This document shows positions 59,120 through 64,000 of a DNA stretch of 64,000 nt, piece after piece. The stretch covers positions 1,736,001 through 1,800,000 of the forward strand of contig CAXXLO010000002.1 in NCBI GenBank assembly GCA_963664085.2, given 5' to 3'. The first letter of the stretch is position 1. Every line of letters begins with the position of its first letter. Source of the DNA: Bin5 sp022821545. Lineage in GTDB: Bacteria > Chloroflexota > Anaerolineae > Caldilineales > Caldilineaceae. Both the position numbers and the translations under genes were made by a program. The notes under the pieces are model-generated. The model was not told where the DNA came from. It saw only the letters and a program-made list of their open reading frames with translations, and did no database searches.

Positions 59120-59203
59120 CCGCGGTTCACCTGTGCCGCCGCGCGGTGACCTGCAGCCGAACTCCTCACCAAACTACAGTTCAAGTTTCCGCTGGGGCAC
59201 ATC

Positions 59204-60478
59204 ATGCGCGCGACCTTTCTCCACATGGCCGACTGCCATCTCGGCTATCGGCAGTACAACAGCCGCAAGCGTCAGAACGACTTCACCCGCGCCTATCTTG
59301 ATATCATCAAAGCAGCCATCGTCAACAGAGTCGATTTCGTCCTGCTGGCCGGTGATCTCTTTGAAAGACGCGCCATCGACCCGATTACCCTCAGTCATGC
59401 CATCACCGGGCTGGAACGGCTGAAAGAGGCGGGCATCCCCTGCCTGGCGGTGGAGGGAAACCATGAACTGGCCTACTATCGCGACAGCATCGGCTGGGTT
59501 CGCTTCCTGGCCGAACGCGAACTGTTGACGCTGCTCAACCCACGGATTGAAGGGGAAAAGGCCGAACTCCTGCCCTACGACGGACACAGAGGGGCTTATG
59601 CGGAACCGGTCCCGGGCCTGCGGGTCTATGGCATGCGCTATTACGGAAGTGCCGCGGCGCCGGTCGTGGAACGGGTAGCCGAAGCGCTGGCGGCAGCCGA
59701 CAGGCAGGGGGTCGAATACACGATATTCATGGCGCACGCCGGTGTTGAGAAAGTTCTCGACCACCAGGGCGGCGCTCTGAGCCACCGCGAGCTGGCCCCG
59801 CTGCGGCCCCACGTGGACTATCTGGCGCTGGGCCACTTCCACAAACCCTTCGAGTTCGACGACTGGATCTACAATCCCGGCAGCCCGGAAACAAATTCTC
59901 TAACCGAGGCGGCCTGGCCGGAGCGGGGATACTATCTTGTGGAGGTGGATACTGACGGGGAGCCGAAGCACCGCCCAGCCTTGCACGCGAATCCGCGGCG
60001 TCCTTTTGAACGCCTCTTCTTCAAGGTCGACGCCTGTGAGACGCCGGCTGACCTGGTCGAATCGTGCCGGGGCCACATCGAGCGCCAGCGCCGTCAGTTC
60101 AGGGGCAAAGAGCCGGTGGTCGAGCTGCGGCTGAACGGCGTGCTCCCTTTCGACCGCGGCGCGCTGGACTTGAAACGCCTTGAGCAGATCGTTGAAGAGC
60201 AGTACCAGCCGTTGCTCTGCTTTGTACGCGATGACACGCGAGCCTCGGAGTTTGCAGTGGGAACCGATCAACATCTCGGCCGGCGGGAGCTGGAGCGGCA
60301 GATCATTGCCTCTCTGCTCGAACGTGACAACCGTTTCCGCGACCGCAGCAGCGCTTGGACTGAACTCACGCTCTCCATCAAACAGCTGGCCGTCAACGAC
60401 GCTTCTGCCGGTGCGATTCTGGAGGAGCTGGCAAGGGGCGAGGAGAGAATTCTGCAGGAAGAAAAGACGCCATGTTGA
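59204..60478 (+). CDS. sbcD: SbcD/Mre11-like exonuclease
   Basis: 424 residues. The calcineurin-like phosphoesterase motifs appear in order: FLHMADCHLGYRQYN, VLLAGDLFERRAI, AVEGNHELAYYRDS, FMAHAGVEKVL and YLALGHFHKPFEFDDWIYNP. They bind two metal ions. The C-terminal capping part is less conserved. It forms the nuclease half of an SbcCD complex that trims hairpin and broken DNA ends. The stop overlaps the sbcC start by seven bases. Confidence 0.93.
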   Translation: MRATFLHMADCHLGYRQYNSRKRQNDFTRAYLDIIKAAIVNRVDFVLLAGDLFERRAIDPITLSHAITGLERLKEAGIPCLAVEGNHELAYYRDSIGWVRFLAERELLTLLNPRIEGEKAELLPYDGHRGAYAEPVPGLRVYGMRYYGSAAAPVVERVAEALAAADRQGVEYTIFMAHAGVEKVLDHQGGALSHRELAPLRPHVDYLALGHFHKPFEFDDWIYNPGSPETNSLTEAAWPERGYYLVEVDTDGEPKHRPALHANPRRPFERLFFKVDACETPADLVESCRGHIERQRRQFRGKEPVVELRLNGVLPFDRGALDLKRLEQIVEEQYQPLLCFVRDDTRASEFAVGTDQHLGRRELERQIIASLLERDNRFRDRSSAWTELTLSIKQLAVNDASAGAILEELARGEERILQEEKTPC

Positions 60479-63183
60479 TCCGTTCGCTGACCCTGGAAAA
60501 CGTCAAGAGTTACGCACGGGCAACGGTTGAATTCAGCCCCGGCACAAATGCAATCGTTGGCGACAACGGATCGGGCAAGACGACGATCCTTGAAGCAATC
60601 GGTTTTGCTCTCTTCGATCACCTGCCCTATAGCCAAGCCGACTTCGTGCGTGCAGGTCAGAGATCGTCCCGTGTAACGGTCGCTTTTCTCAGCCACCATG
60701 ACGAGCGTATCTATCAGGTGATACGGCGCTGTGGCGGCAGCAGCGATTACACGGTCTTCGACTCTGAACTCTCTATAAAAATTTGCGAGGGCAAAGCCGA
60801 TGTCATGCAGTTCCTGCGCCTTCATCTCGGCATCGGCGAAGACTCAGCGCCGGAGGAGCTGTTCAGAAACGCCGTGGGCGTGCCCCAGGGCAGCTTCACC
60901 GTCGCCTTTCTGGAGACGCCCAGGATTCGCAAGGCCGTCTTCGATCCACTTCTGAAGGTGGCTGAATACCGCCGGGCGTTTGAGAGACTGCGCGAGCCCC
61001 TCAGCTTGCTCAACCGGCGCCAGGAAACTCTTGCCGTTGAAGTCGGCGGCCTGGAGGGTGAGTTGAAGCGGCTGCCAGCCGTGCGGGCCGAAGCAGGCGA
61101 AATGACCGCCCGGATCAGAAGCGGGGAGACCGAACTGCGCGCCGCGCAGGCGGAGCTAACTGCAGCCGAATCCGCCCGGAAGGAGATGCAGGTGAAACGG
61201 GAACGGCTGCAGGAGTTGCGGCGCATGGTGCAGTTGCAGGAACGGGAGGCGGCCGAACAGGAGCGGACGCTGGCTACGGCCCGGCAAATTTTGACGGAGA
61301 GCGAGCGGGCGGTGACAATCTTGGAAGCCAACCGGACAGACCATGAAGCTTATCGCGCCGCGCAAAAGGCTCAAGGCGCTGTGAATGAACGGTTGGCGCA
61401 GCGGCGGCTATTGGAGGGGGAGCGGGCCGGCGTCCAGACGCTACTGGCGCGGGCGGAAACGCAGGCGGATGCCCAGGGGCGCGCCCTGGTTGAGATTGCG
61501 GAAGCAGAGAAAACGGCTGCGAACCTGGCCGACGCGGCAGCCGGGCAGGAAAAGTTGGAAGCCGAACTGCGGGATGCCCAACGGCGGGCCGATCAGTTGA
61601 AAGATGCCGGCGCCTGGGTGCAGCGAGAACATACGGCTGTCGAAGCGGCGCAGGCGCGGCTGGACACCCTACGCAAAGAGTTGGCCCGGGCCCAGGAGAT
61701 TGAAGCATCCCTGGAGCCGCTGCAAGCTCACCTGGATACTTTGCAGCAGACGAAATCCGCCGAACAGGCCATTGAGGCCCGAATGCACGCGGAACTGGAG
61801 ACGATACAGGAGCAGGGCCAGCAGTTGCGGGCGTCGGAAACATCCCCAATCTGTCCCATCTGTGAGCAGCCCCTGTCTGCGGACGATCGTCAGAGGCTGA
61901 TCGAACGCCTCCGTACGCGCTGGACGGAATTAAACAAAGCGTCAAAGGCCGCCGCGAAGGCGGTCCGCGAGGCAGAAGAGGCACGTGTTCAGGCCCGCGC
62001 TACCCTCAATGAGCGGCTGCAGACGCTGCGCTCTCTCCCGCGTCAGGCTGCGGTCGAAACAGCCGAAAGAGAGTTGGCCGCGTTGAAGACCCAGCTGACC
62101 GAAGCCAGCGAAACGGTTGAGTTGCTAAGACAGGCGCCGCAACGTTTGGGACAGCTGCAGGAGGCATTGAAGGCGCTGGGCGACCCGCGTCGACGGCGGG
62201 ATGCGGCTCTCGGACAGGCACGGGGGCGGGGACGGGTAGAAGAGGCTTTGCAACTGCACCGGGCGCAGGCTGAGCAGAGACGAAACGCGCTCGCGGAGCT
62301 TGACGAGCGTATCGCAGAATTTGCCGGCCTGGATGCTGAGACCGCCCGGATCTCCTCTCAGTTGGAGAAGTTCCAGACCGCCCACGATCTCTACCGGCGC
62401 AATCAGGCCGCAGCCGAAGCGCTCCCTCAGCGCCTGCAGGAGGTTACCGAGGCGAAAAAGACGTTGGATGACGCGCGAAAACTCTACGGGGATGGGCAGG
62501 AACAGCTGGCGGCCAGCAGTCGCGAATTCGACGAAGAGCGCTACCAGGAGACGGAGACCCAGGTAGACGAGTACCGCGGGCGCAGTGCGCGGCTGGAGGC
62601 TGATTTGGGCCAGTGGCGTGAACGCCTTTTGCGGGCGGAGGAAGAGATCGCGCAGCTGCAGGCCTTGGAGAAGCGCTTTGCCGCTGCCCAATCCCGGCGC
62701 GACCGGCTGGCGGAACAAGAGGAGCTTCTCCAGTTTCTGCGCTCCGTAATACAGGAGGCCGGCCCATTCATAACCAATGCCCTGGTCCAGCAGATCAGTT
62801 ACAATGCCAATCAACTGTTCGGCCAGATTATGGAAGACTACACGCGCACGCTCCATTGGAAAGAGGACTATGGCATCATTCTGGAGGCGGACGGCCGCGA
62901 GCGGGCCTTTTCCCAACTGTCCGGGGGCGAGCAGATGAGCGCAGCGCTGGCGGTACGGTTGTCCCTGCTCCAGGAGATGAGCAGTATCGGCGTCGCCTTC
63001 TTCGACGAGCCGACCACAAATCTGGACGATACCCGCCGCGGCTCACTGGCGCGGCAGATCGTGGGTGTGCGCGGCTTTGAGCAACTCTTTATCATCAGCC
63101 ACGACGATTCGTTCGAACAGGCTACAGAGAAGCTGATCCGGGTGGAGAAGCGAAACGGGGCGAGCGAAATCCACTACGAATGA
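60472..63183 (+). CDS. sbcC: SbcC/Rad50-like ATPase
   Basis: 903 residues. Walker A is AIVGDNGSGKTTILEAIGFA near residue 30. Long coiled-coil arms flank the zinc hook SPICPICEQPLSADDRQRLI (CxxC at about 462-465). The closing signature is FSQLSGGEQMSAALAVRLSL, with Walker B IGVAFFDEPTTNLDD and the switch IISHDDSFEQ. The hook joins two molecules; ATP drives access of SbcD to DNA ends. Overlap with sbcD indicates coupled translation. Confidence 0.95.
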   Translation: MLIRSLTLENVKSYARATVEFSPGTNAIVGDNGSGKTTILEAIGFALFDHLPYSQADFVRAGQRSSRVTVAFLSHHDERIYQVIRRCGGSSDYTVFDSELSIKICEGKADVMQFLRLHLGIGEDSAPEELFRNAVGVPQGSFTVAFLETPRIRKAVFDPLLKVAEYRRAFERLREPLSLLNRRQETLAVEVGGLEGELKRLPAVRAEAGEMTARIRSGETELRAAQAELTAAESARKEMQVKRERLQELRRMVQLQEREAAEQERTLATARQILTESERAVTILEANRTDHEAYRAAQKAQGAVNERLAQRRLLEGERAGVQTLLARAETQADAQGRALVEIAEAEKTAANLADAAAGQEKLEAELRDAQRRADQLKDAGAWVQREHTAVEAAQARLDTLRKELARAQEIEASLEPLQAHLDTLQQTKSAEQAIEARMHAELETIQEQGQQLRASETSPICPICEQPLSADDRQRLIERLRTRWTELNKASKAAAKAVREAEEARVQARATLNERLQTLRSLPRQAAVETAERELAALKTQLTEASETVELLRQAPQRLGQLQEALKALGDPRRRRDAALGQARGRGRVEEALQLHRAQAEQRRNALAELDERIAEFAGLDAETARISSQLEKFQTAHDLYRRNQAAAEALPQRLQEVTEAKKTLDDARKLYGDGQEQLAASSREFDEERYQETETQVDEYRGRSARLEADLGQWRERLLRAEEEIAQLQALEKRFAAAQSRRDRLAEQEELLQFLRSVIQEAGPFITNALVQQISYNANQLFGQIMEDYTRTLHWKEDYGIILEADGRERAFSQLSGGEQMSAALAVRLSLLQEMSSIGVAFFDEPTTNLDDTRRGSLARQIVGVRGFEQLFIISHDDSFEQATEKLIRVEKRNGASEIHYE

Positions 63184-63205
63184 GACCGGTTGACGGCAAG
63201 GCGAA

Positions 63206-64000
63206 TCAGGCGGCTGCAACCAGGATTTGGGCGGCTTTGGGAATCCCTCCCAGGGACGCAAACTCCTCTTGCAGGCTGGCGGCGTTCAGACGGGCGGGGG
63301 CGTCACCGGCCAGTATCTTTTGCAGGGCTTCCACTGTCAGCGGAACGGTTAACTGATTGGGGGGGATATGGTAGCCGACGCCGCTGCGCGCGACCCCGCT
63401 GGCCTGACGGGCCTGGTCCGCCGCCTTGGGCGCCACGATCTGTGGGATCCCGTGCGTAACCAGGGCGTGGGTCGTGCCGGCGCCGCCGTGATGGACCGCC
63501 GCGGCGACATAGGGCAGTACCTCTGCAAACCGGACCCTTTCCACCAGAACTGAAGGCTGCGGCAATCTCTTCCGCAGTGCATCGACCTCGCGTTGGGACC
63601 AGCCCCCCTCTGTGCCGACGGCGTCAAAGCCTTTGCCAACAGCCAGGATCGGCACGCCTCCCACCTCTGCCGCAGCGCGGGCCGCGATTAAGAAGAAGTT
63701 GATGTCCCTGGTAAAGGCCGTCCCGAGGGTAATGAATATCCATGGACGATCGGTGGGAAGTTGGTCGAGCCAGGGGGATTCGCGCGGGTGGGGAGGGGGG
63801 GCGACTCCGCCGACCATTCGTGTCTGCGGAAGGAGCCGCGCTCCGGCATACCAGCGGGGGCTCCAATAGGTCAGATGCAGGGAGGGCGAACGCAGCGCTG
63901 CTGGACCGTCCAGCGCCCAGTTGACGCCTGTCACGCCAAAATCGGCAAGCAGCGCACCCACTCGCGCCTGGGCCAGTTTTCCGACTGCGCCGGGCGCGTC
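63206..64000 (-). CDS. GT1/MGT-type glycosyltransferase, partial at window end
   Basis: The C-terminal ~264 residues of a GT-B enzyme; the frame stays open past position 64000. The donor-binding region includes WIFITLGTAFTRDINFFLI, VERVRFAEVLPYVAAAVHHG, and GAGTTHALVTHGIPQIVAPK, giving the HHGGAGTT motif of the UGT/erythromycin-glycosyltransferase group. It ends KAAQILVAAA at 63206. The acceptor is unknown. It is convergent with sbcC, 22 bases away. Confidence 0.88.
   Translation of the reverse strand, partial: DAPGAVGKLAQARVGALLADFGVTGVNWALDGPAALRSPSLHLTYWSPRWYAGARLLPQTRMVGGVAPPPHPRESPWLDQLPTDRPWIFITLGTAFTRDINFFLIAARAAAEVGGVPILAVGKGFDAVGTEGGWSQREVDALRKRLPQPSVLVERVRFAEVLPYVAAAVHHGGAGTTHALVTHGIPQIVAPKAADQARQASGVARSGVGYHIPPNQLTVPLTVEALQKILAGDAPARLNAASLQEEFASLGGIPKAAQILVAAA

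Overview
The window is a 64 kb stretch of a GC-rich bacterial chromosome. The gene content fits a filamentous Chloroflexota (Caldilineae/Anaerolineae-like): CofE for F420, a MoxR/DUF58 pair, a CIRCE-like site before hrcA, many lipoprotein-type solute-binding proteins, plant-type leucine-rich repeat proteins, and GC-rich coding with frequent TTG and GTG starts. The placement is inferred from gene content. There is no rRNA here and no search was run.

Layout. 1-13.3 kb is ordinary chromosome: tRNA-Arg(CCG) with its terminator, cofE and an EF2563/YqeB-type gene, a tsaC/sua5-type gene followed by two glycosyltransferases, a small LRR protein, a sugar-type ABC solute-binding lipoprotein, a large TIM-barrel-like plus Cna-B-like repeat protein, and moxR-DUF58.

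13.5-30 kb is a defence island. Read along its transcription (minus strand, right to left) it holds a type III-B operon cmr1-cas10-cmr3-[CARF-RelE-like]-cmr4-cmr5-cmr6-[CARF-HEPN]-[csx15-like, truncated]-cas6-cas1-cas2 (frameshifted), then a leader and a 16-repeat array. The handle sequence ATTGAAAC shows that the array is transcribed in the same direction. Beyond the array lie a coding remnant, a two-repeat type I-E mini-array with no I-E cas genes, a possible group II intron scrap, a DUF6602-type PD-(D/E)XK protein, a small basic protein, an orphan copy of the III-B repeat, and a decayed antitoxin/PIN toxin pair. By eye the cmr/CARF half is AT-richer than the cas6-cas1-cas2 half, and the two halves meet at broken genes near 19.9 kb. 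I read the locus as a composite of two modules.

The likely workings: Cas6 cuts the array transcript, the Cmr complex binds target RNA, and the Cas10 palm (GGDD present, HD nuclease domain absent) makes cyclic oligoadenylates. Two different CARF effectors would then act, one a HEPN RNase and one with a RelE-like C-terminal domain. The Csx15-like ring nuclease that might switch off the signal has lost its N-terminus.

30-39.8 kb holds a long palindrome, a LacI regulator, RNase PH, a VapC remnant, an uncharacterised CxxC protein, a very large secreted LRR protein, an IS66-family element killed by an in-frame TAG, and a DUF3179 lipoprotein. 39.8-64 kb returns to housekeeping and envelope functions: three membrane or surface proteins with Thr/Pro-rich linkers, gamma-glutamyltransferase, a UDPGP-type pyrophosphorylase, a double FemAB protein, modA-modB-ftcD, a GT2 glycosyltransferase, a polyprenyl sugar-phosphate transferase, hrcA-grpE, a GNAT protein, a small membrane protein, sbcD-sbcC, and a GT1 glycosyltransferase cut by the window end.
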